From assembly GCA_036639875.1 (NCBI GenBank), contig JAVWHX010000060.1, positions 1 through 13,561 of the forward strand: 13,561 nt of DNA, written 5' to 3'. Both the position numbers and the translations under genes were made by a program. Shown here in pieces: positions 6,261-13,561 of the stretch; position 1 is the first letter of the stretch, and the number at the start of each line of letters is the position of its first letter. This DNA comes from JAVWHX01 sp036639875 (GTDB taxonomy: Bacteria; Bacillota_I; Bacilli_A; Erysipelotrichales; Coprobacillaceae). The notes below the pieces were generated by a model. The model worked only from the letters and a program-made list of their open reading frames with translations, had not been told where the DNA came from and ran no database searches.

Positions 6261-9200
6261 ATGAACAAAATGTTGGTTTTATTAAAACAACTTCATTTAG
6301 AAGATAATGTAAGTTGTCTTTCAAATGCACAAATTGAAAAAGTTGTTGTGAATCAAGATAACTCATATGTTTTCTATATTAGTTCATCTCAAATTGTGCC
6401 ATTAGATGAAATTAGAATTCTTTTTGCTGCTAAAAATGAATTTCCTTATCCTTGTGATTTTATTTTTGATTGGATGTCTTCATATAGTGATAATGATGTT
6501 AAGGAATATGCTTTGTTTATTTTTAATGGAATGCGTAGTCGTTTTCCACAAGTTGAATTTATTAAGAGTGAACATTTAAAATTTGAGGAGAATACATTAA
6601 AGATTGAAGTTATTAATGATATTCAATTGAATCAAATACAACATTTATATAAGATCTTTGATAAATATTTTAATAAGTTTGGAATTCAAATAGGATTTGA
6701 AGCTTTTATTGATGAAAACAATCAATCATATCAATCTATTCAAGATGAAATGAATGCATTAAATGAAGTGGAAATTGATGAATCTATGATTCCATCTCCC
6801 GAAAGTGTTGCACCAGCAAAACAACAAAAATTTCAAAGTTATAAAAAGGAATATTTTTCTTTAACAATTGATGAAATAGATGAAACAGTTAAAGAAGTTA
6901 TGATTCAAGGATACATATTTAATGAAGAAACAAGAAAAGTAAAAACCGGAAAGAGTATTCAAACTTTATTTATAACTGATTATACAAACAGTATTGTTGT
7001 CAAACGTTTTGAAAATAAAGGTGCTAATAGTATTGAAGAACTCAATAAAGTTAAAAAAGGTGGCGTTTGGGTTCGTGTCAAAGGAAATGTTGAGTATGAT
7101 ACATATGCTAAAGATACAGTTATTATTGCGAGAGAAGTAGAGGTTATTCCATCACCAAAAGTTCGTCAAGATGATGCAACGAAGAAACGTGTTGAATTAC
7201 ATACACACTCTAAAATGTCATCAATGGATGGAATTGGAAATATCAGTGATTATATTAAAAGAGCTGCATATTGGGGTCATCAAGCAATTGCAATTACTGA
7301 TCATGGCAATGTACAATCATTTCCAGAAGCACAAATGGCCAGTCAAAAGAATAAGATTAAGATGATTTATGGTGTTGAAATGTACATGATAGATCCTGAG
7401 TTTACTGTTGTCTATAATGAAAAAGATCAAACTTTAAAAGATCTGACTTATATTTCTTTTGACCTTGAAACAACAGGTTTATCAGTAATGGATGACGATA
7501 TTACTGAATTTGGTGCTGTTAAGTTTAAAAATGGACAAGAAATTGCTCGTTTACAAAGTTTAATCAAACCAAACAAACCTATCTCTCAAAAGATTACAGA
7601 TTTGACACATATCACAAATGAGGATGTAAAGACAGCTCCAACAATTGAATCTTATTTGCCAAAAATTATCGAGTTTTTTGGTGATGATATTTTAGTTGCA
7701 CATAATGCGACATTTGATGTAGGATTCTTAAATGAAATCTTAAGACGTCACGGTTATGAGGAGTTAAAAAATCCTGTTATTGATTCATTGGCTTTGGCGT
7801 GGAAAATATTGCCAAATTTAAAAGGCTTCCGTCTTGGAAATGTCGCAAGGAGTTATCGTATTCCTTATGATGGAGATGATGCACATAGAGCTGATTATGA
7901 TGCTGAAGTTTTGGCACAAGTTTTTAATATGATGGTTCACGATATGATGCAAAATCAATATACAAATTTATTAGATATGAATAAGATTGAGTGTCCTTAT
8001 GCTTATAAAATTGTTAGACCTAAACATATGTGTATTCTTGCTAAAGATAAAACTGGTTTAAAGAATATGTTTAAATTGGTTTCAGAAGCAAATACAACTT
8101 ATTATCAAAAGACTTCTCGTATTCCAAGAAAGATATTAAATGAGTATAGAGAAGGCTTATTGTTTGGTAGTGGTTGTTATAATTCAGAAATCTTTGATAT
8201 TGCAATGACAAGAAGTCTTGCAGAATTAAAAGAAGCAATTGCATTTTATGATTATATTGAAATATTACCTTTTGATATTTGTCGTTATTTTGTTGAAAGA
8301 GGTAGAGTTGATACTGAAGATGATTTAAAACGTATTTTACGTCGTATTGTAGATACTGCTAAAGAGATGAACAAAATGATTGTAGGAACAGGTGATGTTC
8401 ATTACTTAGATACTGAAGATAAGATATTTAGAGATGTCTTTACTTGTAATCCGAAAATAGGATTAGGAGGGACATTACATCCATTAACGAACCGTAATGA
8501 CCCAAATGCATGGACTCCAAATGAATATTTACGTACAACTCAAGAAATGTTAGATAGTTTTTCATATTTGGATGATACTGAAAAGTATGAATATATTGTT
8601 GAAAATACAAACAAAATAGCTGATATGATCGATGGTGAATTGAAAGTTGTTCATGATAAGTTATTTACTCCACATATTGATCAAGCTGATGAAAAGCTAA
8701 GACAGTTATGTTTTGATAATGCACATAAGCAATATGGAGAAAATTTACCAGAGGTTGTTGAAAAAAGATTATCTAAAGAGTTAGATAATATTATTAAACA
8801 TGGATTTGGCGTTATTTATTATATCGCTCATAAATTGGTAAAAAAATCTAATGATGCTGGATATTTGGTTGGAAGTAGGGGGTCTGTTGGGTCTTCGTTT
8901 GTTGCTACGATGGCAGATATTTCTGAAGTTAATCCTTTACCACCACATTACTACTGTCCAAAATGTCAGTATAGTGAATTCTTAGATGAAGGTGAAATAG
9001 CAAATGGTTATGATTTGCCAGATAAGGTTTGCCCTGTATGTGGTCAACCTTTAAAAGGTGATGGTCATAATATTCCATTTGAAACTTTCTTGGGATTTAA
9101 TGCTGATAAAGTTCCGGATATTGATCTTAATTTTTCTGGTGATTATCAACCAACCGCACATGCTTATACAAAAGAAATATTTGGTGAGAGTCATGTGTAT

Positions 9201-10577
9201 CGAGCTGGTACTATTTCAACAGTTGCTGAAAAGACGGCTTATGGTTATGCTAGAGGATATGCTGAACTTATGGGTAGGGAGAATACCATAAGGGCTGCTG
9301 AACTAGAAAGAATTGCTAAGGGGTGTACAGGTGTTAAACGAACAACTGGACAACATCCTGGTGGAATTATTGTTATTCCTGAAAATATGGATGTCTTTGA
9401 TTTTACGCCTTATCAATTTCCAGCTGATGATTTATCAGCTGATTGGAAAACAACTCATTTTGACTTCCATGCTATTCATGATAATGTTTTAAAATTTGAT
9501 ATTCTTGGACATGTTGATCCAACTGTTATAAGAATGTTACAAGATTTAACAGGTATTAATCCAAAAGATATTCCAACTAATGATGATAAAGTTATGAGTT
9601 TGTTTAATAATACTGATGCTTTAGGAATAAATTTAAGTTATTTAAATTGTAAAACTGGAGCATTAGGTCTACCAGAGTTTGGAACAAAGTTTGTTAGAGG
9701 AATGCTAGAACAAACCCACCCAACTTCATTTAGTGATTTGGTTATTATTTCTGGGTTATCTCATGGAACCGATGTTTACTTGGGAAATGCTGAAACTTTA
9801 ATCTCATCTGGAACATGTACACTTAAAGAAGTTATTGGGTGTCGTGATGATATTATGGTTTATTTAATTGAAAAAGGATTACCTAACAAGGATGCATTTG
9901 ATATTATGGAATGTGTTCGTAAAGGAAAGTCGCCTTCAGTATTCCCAGAAAAGAATTATGAGGAATTAATGCGTAAACATGATGTACCAACTTGGTATAT
10001 TGAATCATGTAAAAAAATTAAATACATGTTCCCTAAAGCCCATGCGGCTGCATACGTATTAAGTGCTATTAGAGTGGCTTGGTGGAAACTTTATTATCCT
10101 CGTGAATATTATGCTGTTTATTTTAGTACGCGTTGTGATGCTTATGATATTGAAACACTTATTCAAGGTAAAGATGTCATCTTGAATAAATATAAGATGG
10201 TTAATAGTTTAAAACAGAGTGGTGAAAAGATTTCTAATAAGGAAGAAGCACTTCTTTCTGTCTATGAGATTGCTATGGAAATGTATGAACGTGGATATCA
10301 CTTTAGTAATGTTTCGTTAGAGAAGTCTGATGCTAGACACTTTACATTAGATCCTGATGATGACAAAGGCGTTTTACCACCATTTACTTCAATTGATGGT
10401 TTGGGTGGTGCAGTTGGTGATAGTGTTCTTGAAGCTAGAAAACAAAATCCTTTCTTGTCAAAAGAAGATGTTATTAGAAGAACAAAGTTAAACAATACTC
10501 AAATTGATTTCTTAACGAAGATTGGGGTATTTGATAATATGTCAGATGAAAACCAATTATCTTTATTTGATTTATAG
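6261..10577 (+). CDS. polC: DNA polymerase III alpha subunit, PolC type
   Basis: PolC is the main replicative polymerase of low-GC Firmicutes, with built-in 3'-5' proofreading. The product is 1438 residues, essentially the Bacillus length (1437). Domains in order: N-terminal domain; OB fold near 215-305; PHP domain from about 311 (VELHTHS, AIAITDHG, QSFPEA) into which the exonuclease is inserted; DEDDh exonuclease (Asp401, Glu403, Asp486, His542, Asp547, all present); and polymerase core with GSRGSVGSSF. Next come a zinc knuckle Cys899/902/924/927, catalytic Asp953 and Asp955 in PDIDLNFSGDYQ, and a third Asp1080 in KFDILGH. GQHPGGIIV and FPKAHAAAYV are intact. It ends in QLSLFDL, a beta-clamp-binding motif. 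The ribosome-binding site AAAGGAGGG is at 6247-6255. No active-site residue is missing. A terminator follows the stop. Confidence 0.98.
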   Translation: MNKMLVLLKQLHLEDNVSCLSNAQIEKVVVNQDNSYVFYISSSQIVPLDEIRILFAAKNEFPYPCDFIFDWMSSYSDNDVKEYALFIFNGMRSRFPQVEFIKSEHLKFEENTLKIEVINDIQLNQIQHLYKIFDKYFNKFGIQIGFEAFIDENNQSYQSIQDEMNALNEVEIDESMIPSPESVAPAKQQKFQSYKKEYFSLTIDEIDETVKEVMIQGYIFNEETRKVKTGKSIQTLFITDYTNSIVVKRFENKGANSIEELNKVKKGGVWVRVKGNVEYDTYAKDTVIIAREVEVIPSPKVRQDDATKKRVELHTHSKMSSMDGIGNISDYIKRAAYWGHQAIAITDHGNVQSFPEAQMASQKNKIKMIYGVEMYMIDPEFTVVYNEKDQTLKDLTYISFDLETTGLSVMDDDITEFGAVKFKNGQEIARLQSLIKPNKPISQKITDLTHITNEDVKTAPTIESYLPKIIEFFGDDILVAHNATFDVGFLNEILRRHGYEELKNPVIDSLALAWKILPNLKGFRLGNVARSYRIPYDGDDAHRADYDAEVLAQVFNMMVHDMMQNQYTNLLDMNKIECPYAYKIVRPKHMCILAKDKTGLKNMFKLVSEANTTYYQKTSRIPRKILNEYREGLLFGSGCYNSEIFDIAMTRSLAELKEAIAFYDYIEILPFDICRYFVERGRVDTEDDLKRILRRIVDTAKEMNKMIVGTGDVHYLDTEDKIFRDVFTCNPKIGLGGTLHPLTNRNDPNAWTPNEYLRTTQEMLDSFSYLDDTEKYEYIVENTNKIADMIDGELKVVHDKLFTPHIDQADEKLRQLCFDNAHKQYGENLPEVVEKRLSKELDNIIKHGFGVIYYIAHKLVKKSNDAGYLVGSRGSVGSSFVATMADISEVNPLPPHYYCPKCQYSEFLDEGEIANGYDLPDKVCPVCGQPLKGDGHNIPFETFLGFNADKVPDIDLNFSGDYQPTAHAYTKEIFGESHVYRAGTISTVAEKTAYGYARGYAELMGRENTIRAAELERIAKGCTGVKRTTGQHPGGIIVIPENMDVFDFTPYQFPADDLSADWKTTHFDFHAIHDNVLKFDILGHVDPTVIRMLQDLTGINPKDIPTNDDKVMSLFNNTDALGINLSYLNCKTGALGLPEFGTKFVRGMLEQTHPTSFSDLVIISGLSHGTDVYLGNAETLISSGTCTLKEVIGCRDDIMVYLIEKGLPNKDAFDIMECVRKGKSPSVFPEKNYEELMRKHDVPTWYIESCKKIKYMFPKAHAAAYVLSAIRVAWWKLYYPREYYAVYFSTRCDAYDIETLIQGKDVILNKYKMVNSLKQSGEKISNKEEALLSVYEIAMEMYERGYHFSNVSLEKSDARHFTLDPDDDKGVLPPFTSIDGLGGAVGDSVLEARKQNPFLSKEDVIRRTKLNNTQIDFLTKIGVFDNMSDENQLSLFDL

Positions 10578-10586
10578 ATAATGGTC

Positions 10587-10614
10587 AAAAAAACTGATGA
10601 AAGCATTGTTTTTT
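10587..10614 (+). terminator. Intrinsic terminator after polC
   Basis: Six A's and a C (10588-10594) pair with GTTTTTT (10608-10614). After a single bulged T at 10595, GATG (10596-10599) pairs with CATT (10604-10607, one G-U pair) around an AAAG loop. The six T's at 10609-10614 lie in the stem and would form the release tract. It sits 10 bases after the polC stop and separates polC from the rimP operon. Its 3' arm contains the -35 of the next promoter. Confidence 0.65.
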
Positions 10615-10634
10615 CACATAGACTGTGCTATAGT
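10606..10634 (+). promoter_or_regulatory. Promoter for the rimP-nusA-rnpM-ylxQ-infB operon
   Basis: TATAGT at 10629-10634 is preceded by TGC, giving an extended -10 (TGnTATAGT). TTGTTT at 10606-10611 lies exactly 17 bases upstream as the -35. Transcription would begin near 10640-10642, giving a leader of about 60 bases that contains the hairpin at 10656-10675. A sigma-A type housekeeping promoter is inferred. Confidence 0.7.
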
Positions 10635-10655
10635 GTATGAGTAATAAGTGATTTG

Positions 10656-10680
10656 CGAGAGGGGAAACCCTCTCGTTTAT
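10656..10680 (+). terminator. GAAA-capped hairpin in the rimP leader, possible attenuator
   Basis: CGAGAGGG (10656-10663) pairs perfectly with CCCTCTCG (10668-10675), closed by a GAAA (GNRA) tetraloop and followed by TTTATATTTG. This is the most stable hairpin in the window and the only GC-rich one. The interrupted T-tract gives it partial terminator character. It lies between the inferred rimP transcription start and the ribosome-binding site. It could attenuate the operon, block RNA decay from the 5' end, or back up the polC terminator. I cannot assign it to a named leader family from sequence alone. Confidence 0.65.
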
Positions 10681-10690
10681 ATTTGTAAAT

Positions 10691-10695
10691 GGAGG
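10691..10695 (+). promoter_or_regulatory. Ribosome-binding site that sets the rimP start
   Basis: GGAGG lies 5 bases before the ATG at 10701. The in-frame ATG at 10689 overlaps this site and has no ribosome-binding site of its own, so the downstream ATG is the start. Confidence 0.85.
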
Positions 10696-10700
10696 AGCAT

Positions 10701-11162
10701 ATGTTAGAAGAAATCACAAAATTAATTGAACCAATATTAGATAGACATGATGTTTATTTAGATGATATTGAATATGTTCAAGAAAACAATGAATGGTATT
10801 TGAGAATTTTTATTGAAAAAAATAATGGTCATTTGGATATGGATACTTGTGTAAATGCAAGTGAAGAAATAAGTCAATTGATGGATGAGAAAGATATTAT
10901 TAAAAATGAGTACTATTTAGAAGTTTCTTCTCCAGGTGCAGAAAAACCATTAAAGACGTTAGATAAGGTTATTCAGTCTATTGGTGAATATGTCTATATT
11001 CAATTTAAAAAACCAACTCAAGGTATGGAAGATGTGTATGGTACAATTCTAAATGTTGAGAATCAAACGATTGAAATTCAATATTTGGTAAAGAATATTA
11101 AGAAGAAATGTACTGTTGATTATGAAGATATTGCTTTTATTAGATTAGCTGTTCAGTTTTAA
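10701..11162 (+). CDS. rimP: Ribosome maturation factor RimP
   Basis: RimP helps assemble the 30S subunit by supporting folding and protein binding of the 16S central and head regions. From the ATG at 10701 the product is 153 residues, matching the family (150-155). The start reads MLEEITKLIEPILD. The N-terminal alpha/beta domain has DIEYVQENNEWYLRIFIEKNNGHLDMDTC, where the WYLRIFI strand is typical, followed by the signature YYLEVSSPGAEKPLKT. The C-terminal Sm-like barrel is represented by IGEYVYIQFKKP and the end DIAFIRLAVQF. An upstream ATG at 10689 adds MEEH but overlaps the ribosome-binding site. This is the first gene of the rimP-nusA-rnpM-ylxQ-infB operon, downstream of a promoter and leader hairpin, and nusA follows after 14 bases. 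Confidence 0.95.
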   Translation: MLEEITKLIEPILDRHDVYLDDIEYVQENNEWYLRIFIEKNNGHLDMDTCVNASEEISQLMDEKDIIKNEYYLEVSSPGAEKPLKTLDKVIQSIGEYVYIQFKKPTQGMEDVYGTILNVENQTIEIQYLVKNIKKKCTVDYEDIAFIRLAVQF

Positions 11163-11176
11163 GGAGGAAAAGAATA

Positions 11177-12622
11177 ATGGCTAGTAAGAAATTTATTCAA
11201 GCTTTAGAGTTATTAGAAAGTGAAAAAGGAATTAAAAAAGAAGTTGTTTTAGATGCTTTAAAAGAAGCTTTAGAAAAATCTTATAAAAAGAACTACGCTG
11301 GAACTGAATCTATTGTTAAAGTAGATATTCATGAGAATAGCGGTAAAATACGTTTGTTTGAAATCAAACATGTTGTTGATGATGTTAATGATGAAGATTT
11401 TGAGTTGTCAATTGAAGAAGCTCAAATGATTAATCCTAAATATCAAGTTGGTGATGAAGTTGTTACTGAAATTGATCCTGAAATTTTTGGACGTTTAGCA
11501 GCAATTCAAACAAAACAATTATTAAAACAAAAGATTAGAGAAGCTGAAAAAGAAACTTTATACAATGAATTTATTGACAAAAAAGATGATATAGTGACTG
11601 GTGTTGTTGATCGTGTTGAAGAAAGATTTGCGATTATTAATATTGGTAGAACTGGTGCATTATTACCATCTAATCAACAAATTCCTGGTGAAAAGATTTA
11701 TGAAGGTCAACATTTAAAAGTTTATGTTAATGATGTTGAAAGAAGTACTAAAGGTACTCATATCGGTGTGTCTAGAACTGAACCTGGTTTAGTAAAGAGA
11801 TTGTTTGAAATGGAAGTTCCTGAAATATATGATGGAACTGTAGAAATCAAATCTGTATCTAGAGAAGCTGGTGAAAGAAGCAAGATTGCTGTTCATACTT
11901 CTAATGACAACATTGATCCAATTGGTTCATGTGTTGGACCTAAAGGAAGTCGTGTAAGAAATGTTGTTAGTGAATTAAGTGGTGAAATGATTGATATTAT
12001 TGAATGGGATGCAGATCCTGTTGTCTTTATTTCTCATGCTTTATCACCATCAGAAGTTGTGAAAGTAACAGTTAACGAAAGTGATCATAGTGCGCTTGTT
12101 ATTGTTCCAGATAACCAATTATCATTAGCAATTGGTAAAAGAGGTCAAAATGCAAGACTTGCAGTAAGATTAACTGGATGGAAAATTGATATTAAATCAA
12201 TGAGTGAAGCTCAAAATGATGGAATTATCGTTGCTATTGATAATGACTTTGAAAAAGCATTTGAAGAGGAAATGATCAAGCAAGAAGAAATCGTTGAAGA
12301 ACCTATCATTGAAGAAATTGTTCCAGAAGAAATCGTTGAAGAAGTTAATGAAATTGAAGAAACTTTCGAAGAAATTGAAGAAGTTTTTGAAGATGAAATT
12401 GTTGCTGAAGAAGTGACTGCTGATATTATCGAAGATGAAGTTATTGAAGATAATGATGTTGAAGAAGTTATTGTTGAAGAAGTAGCTGAAAAAGTTAAGG
12501 TTATTAAGAAAGCAAAAATCGATGATAATGATGACGAAGAAGATGAATACGAAGATTATGATTCTCGTTATGATGAAGATATTGATTATGATGAATTTGA
12601 TAAATATTATGATGAAAAATAG
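11177..12622 (+). CDS. nusA: Transcription termination/antitermination protein NusA with a long acidic C-terminal tail
   Basis: NusA binds RNA polymerase and nascent RNA, promotes pausing and intrinsic termination, and takes part in rRNA antitermination. Domains are the RNAP-binding N-terminal domain (1-125), the S1 domain (about 135-200, with VTGVVDRVEERFAIINIG), KH1 with GPKG (254-257), and KH2 with IGKRGQNARLAVRLTGW (from 319). A normal Firmicute NusA, about 370 residues, would end near residue 350-370. Here residues 349-481 add a 133-residue tail. I count about 60 Asp/Glu and 10 Lys/Arg in it. The first part is rich in Glu-Ile-Val repeats, then comes a short basic island KVKVIKKAKI (439-448), then an Asp/Glu/Tyr-rich end. 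Ribosome-binding site AAGGAGG is at 11161-11167. The core function is certain. The role of the tail is unknown, though it recalls the acidic C-terminal repeats of enterobacterial NusA. Confidence 0.97.
   Translation: MASKKFIQALELLESEKGIKKEVVLDALKEALEKSYKKNYAGTESIVKVDIHENSGKIRLFEIKHVVDDVNDEDFELSIEEAQMINPKYQVGDEVVTEIDPEIFGRLAAIQTKQLLKQKIREAEKETLYNEFIDKKDDIVTGVVDRVEERFAIINIGRTGALLPSNQQIPGEKIYEGQHLKVYVNDVERSTKGTHIGVSRTEPGLVKRLFEMEVPEIYDGTVEIKSVSREAGERSKIAVHTSNDNIDPIGSCVGPKGSRVRNVVSELSGEMIDIIEWDADPVVFISHALSPSEVVKVTVNESDHSALVIVPDNQLSLAIGKRGQNARLAVRLTGWKIDIKSMSEAQNDGIIVAIDNDFEKAFEEEMIKQEEIVEEPIIEEIVPEEIVEEVNEIEETFEEIEEVFEDEIVAEEVTADIIEDEVIEDNDVEEVIVEEVAEKVKVIKKAKIDDNDDEEDEYEDYDSRYDEDIDYDEFDKYYDEK
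12284..12343 (+). repeat. Direct repeat within the nusA tail
   Basis: An identical 18-base unit, GAAGAAATCGTTGAAGAA, occurs at 12284-12301 and 12326-12343, a 42-base (14-codon) spacing. It encodes Glu-Glu-Ile-Val-Glu-Glu both times. Degenerate GAAGAAATT/GTT units surround it. This suggests the acidic tail grew by in-frame duplication or slippage. Confidence 0.85.
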
Positions 12623-12627
12623 AGGTG
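12621..12627 (+). promoter_or_regulatory. Ribosome-binding site that sets the rnpM start
   Basis: AGAGGTG overlaps the nusA TAG stop and lies 6 bases before the ATG at 12634. The in-frame GTG at 12625 falls inside this site, so it is not the start. Confidence 0.8.
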
Positions 12628-12633
12628 GATTTC

Positions 12634-12888
12634 ATGAAAAAAATACCTTTAAGAAAATGTGTTGCGACACAAGAGCAACTTCCTAAAAAAGATTTAATTA
12701 GAGTTGTAAGAAATAAAGAGGGAGAAGTTTGCGTTGATCCAACAGGAAAAATGAATGGAAGAGGGGCTTATCTTAAGAGAAGTTTAGAAGCAATTGAAAT
12801 TGCAAAAAAGAAAGCTGTTCTAAAACGTTCTTTAGAAGTTGAGATTCCTGATTCTATTTATGAGGAATTGAAAAATTATGTTAAATGA
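12634..12888 (+). CDS. rnpM: RNase P modulator RnpM (YlxR family RNA-binding protein)
   Basis: This small YlxR-family (DUF448) protein has been described in Bacillus as an RNA-binding modulator of RNase P. From the ATG at 12634 the product is 84 residues, a little shorter than the usual 90. The family pattern is clear: IPLRKCVATQEQLPKKDLIRVVRNKEG, then VDPTGKMNGRGAYLKRS, with the GRGAY motif at residues 42-46 and conserved Cys9. The C-terminal part is lysine-rich (AKKKAVLKRSL), suiting RNA binding. It lies between nusA and ylxQ, its standard position. It starts 11 bases after the nusA stop, with the ribosome-binding site overlapping that stop, and overlaps ylxQ by 11 bases. The family call is secure. 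The RNase P role is carried over from Bacillus. Confidence 0.92.
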   Translation: MKKIPLRKCVATQEQLPKKDLIRVVRNKEGEVCVDPTGKMNGRGAYLKRSLEAIEIAKKKAVLKRSLEVEIPDSIYEELKNYVK

Positions 12889-13180
12889 TGATGTATTATC
12901 TTTGTTAGGGCTTGCTGCTCGAGCTAGAAAGATTACTTGTGGTGATATTTTATTAAAAGATATTAGAAATAATCAAGTTTCTTTTGTTTTAATTGCTGAG
13001 GATGCAAGTGATAATACAAAGAAGAAATATTCTGATAAATGTCAATTTTATAAAGTTGATTATTTAATTATTGGAAATGTAGATGATTTGTCTAAGGCTA
13101 TTGGAAAATCAAATCGAGTAGTTATAGGCATAAAAGATAGAGGTTTTGCAAGTAAAATCAAATCAAAGCTAGGAGGTTGA
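12878..13180 (+). CDS. ylxQ: L7Ae-family ribosomal/K-turn RNA-binding protein YlxQ
   Basis: YlxQ (RplGA) belongs to the L7Ae/L30e/S12e/Gadd45 family. Its Bacillus relatives bind kink-turn RNA, but the physiological target is not settled. The product is 100 residues, the normal size. Visible family features are LLGLAARARKITCGD at the start (A-R-A-x-K plus glycine), then IAEDASDNTKKKY, matching the conserved L-I-A-x-D-A-S-x-N-T pattern of the RNA-binding loop, and GKSNRVVIGIKDRGFASKI near the end. It begins inside rnpM with an 11-base overlap, with GAGGA at 12862-12866 upstream. Its end carries the infB ribosome-binding site. These overlaps suggest tight co-expression. Confidence 0.92.
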   Translation: MLNDDVLSLLGLAARARKITCGDILLKDIRNNQVSFVLIAEDASDNTKKKYSDKCQFYKVDYLIIGNVDDLSKAIGKSNRVVIGIKDRGFASKIKSKLGG

Positions 13181-13184
13181 GATT

Positions 13185-13561
13185 ATGGCAAAAAAGAATA
13201 CTTCAACGAAAAGAAAAGGTAATCAACAAAAGAAGAAGTTGATTTCTAATATTCCAGTTAAGCAAGAAGAAAAAATTATTGGTGATGGAATAGTAGAATA
13301 TGAAGATGGGATTACCGTTGGAGAGTTAGCAGAAAAAATTGGACAAACTCCTGCTAATGTTATTAAAGTTTTATTTATGCTTGGGACAATGGTTACTATT
13401 AATTCATCATTAAATGATGAACAAGTAGAATTAATTTGTCTTGAATATGGTTATGAAACTCAAAAGAAGGTTGTCGTAAGTGAAGTTAATTTTGAGGAAA
13501 TTCAAATTGTTGATGATGAAGGAGATTTGGTATATAGAGCTCCTGTTGTTACAATCATGGG
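13185..13561 (+). CDS. infB: Translation initiation factor IF-2, N-terminal part only (truncated by the window end)
   Basis: IF-2 is the GTPase that brings initiator fMet-tRNA to the ribosome and promotes subunit joining. The window contains 125 complete codons plus two bases. The start is ATG at 13185, four bases after the ylxQ stop, with AGGAGG at 13171-13176 inside the end of ylxQ. Residues 1-25 are lysine-rich and low-complexity. An IF2N helical domain follows from about residue 45 (GITVGELAEKIGQTPANVIKVLFMLG). The last residues, RAPVVTIMG, lead directly into the G1 GTP-binding loop (normally GHVDHGKT), which lies past the edge. The region before the G domain is only about 120 residues, so this is a short-form IF-2 compared with Bacillus, which has roughly 200 or more there. 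The 3' end is missing only because of the window. Confidence 0.96.
   Translation, partial: MAKKNTSTKRKGNQQKKKLISNIPVKQEEKIIGDGIVEYEDGITVGELAEKIGQTPANVIKVLFMLGTMVTINSSLNDEQVELICLEYGYETQKKVVVSEVNFEEIQIVDDEGDLVYRAPVVTIM

Noticed and set aside
7171..7365. 64-codon alternate-frame open stretch in polC
   Set aside because: It overlaps the PHP domain coding region in another frame and has no motif, so it is a shadow.
9058..9291. 77-codon alternate-frame open stretch in polC
   Set aside because: It overlaps the catalytic core of PolC in another frame and reads as hydrophobic low-complexity text, so it is a shadow.
10298..10495. 65-codon antisense open frame inside the polC 3' end
   Set aside because: It is opposite the conserved C-terminal domain of PolC, with no supporting ribosome-binding site or motif.
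12221..12619. Acidic nusA tail as the result of a frameshift or a fused separate gene
   Set aside because: The reading frame, codon style and acidic composition are continuous to a normal stop that carries the next gene's ribosome-binding site. Nothing suggests a shifted frame.
1..13561. Mobile element, CRISPR array, defence island, or tRNA/rRNA gene
   Set aside because: I saw no inverted-repeat-bounded element, spaced repeats, transposase or integrase motifs, or structural RNA genes. The window is a conserved housekeeping cluster.

Overview
This window is a conserved housekeeping cluster from a low-GC Firmicute. All genes are on the + strand and packed tightly. The DNA is roughly two-thirds A+T, and TGA serves as a normal stop. 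A full-length PolC-type replicative polymerase, the RseP/RasP protease and the nusA-rnpM-ylxQ-infB block all point to Firmicutes. The gene order matches the Bacillus subtilis rpsB-tsf-pyrH-frr-uppS-cdsA-dxr-rasP-(proS)-polC-rimP-nusA-rnpM-rplGA-infB region, except that proS is missing between rseP and polC. Base composition and this reduced order suggest an Erysipelotrichia-like gut Firmicute such as the Coprobacillus group. That placement is inference.

Layout. (1) Positions 1-2182: the end of a translation and nucleotide block, with tsf (5' truncated by the window), pyrH and frr, closed by a terminator directly at the frr stop. (2) Positions 2183-2449: the only sizeable gap. It holds a decayed coding fragment that resembles the C-terminus of RNase J, a second terminator and an extended -10 promoter for the next operon. 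(3) Positions 2450-6221: envelope and isoprenoid genes uppS, cdsA, dxr and rseP, joined by 4-base overlaps or abutting stops and starts. (4) Positions 6222-10577: a stop-codon hairpin, then polC. (5) Positions 10578-10700: the polC terminator interlocked with a promoter and a GAAA-capped leader hairpin ahead of rimP. (6) Positions 10701-13561: rimP, nusA, rnpM, ylxQ and the start of infB, for ribosome maturation, transcription elongation and translation initiation.

How the genes work together. Dxr makes isoprenoid precursors, UppS extends them to the undecaprenyl lipid carrier, and CdsA makes CDP-diacylglycerol for phospholipids. RseP cleaves membrane proteins. PolC replicates the chromosome. 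The remainder supports ribosomes and transcription. I found no novel defence system, mobile element, CRISPR array or tRNA/rRNA gene. The most interesting points are the probable RNase J remnant, a long very acidic and tyrosine-rich NusA tail, a terminator whose 3' arm contains the next promoter's -35, and substitutions in a conserved UppS motif.
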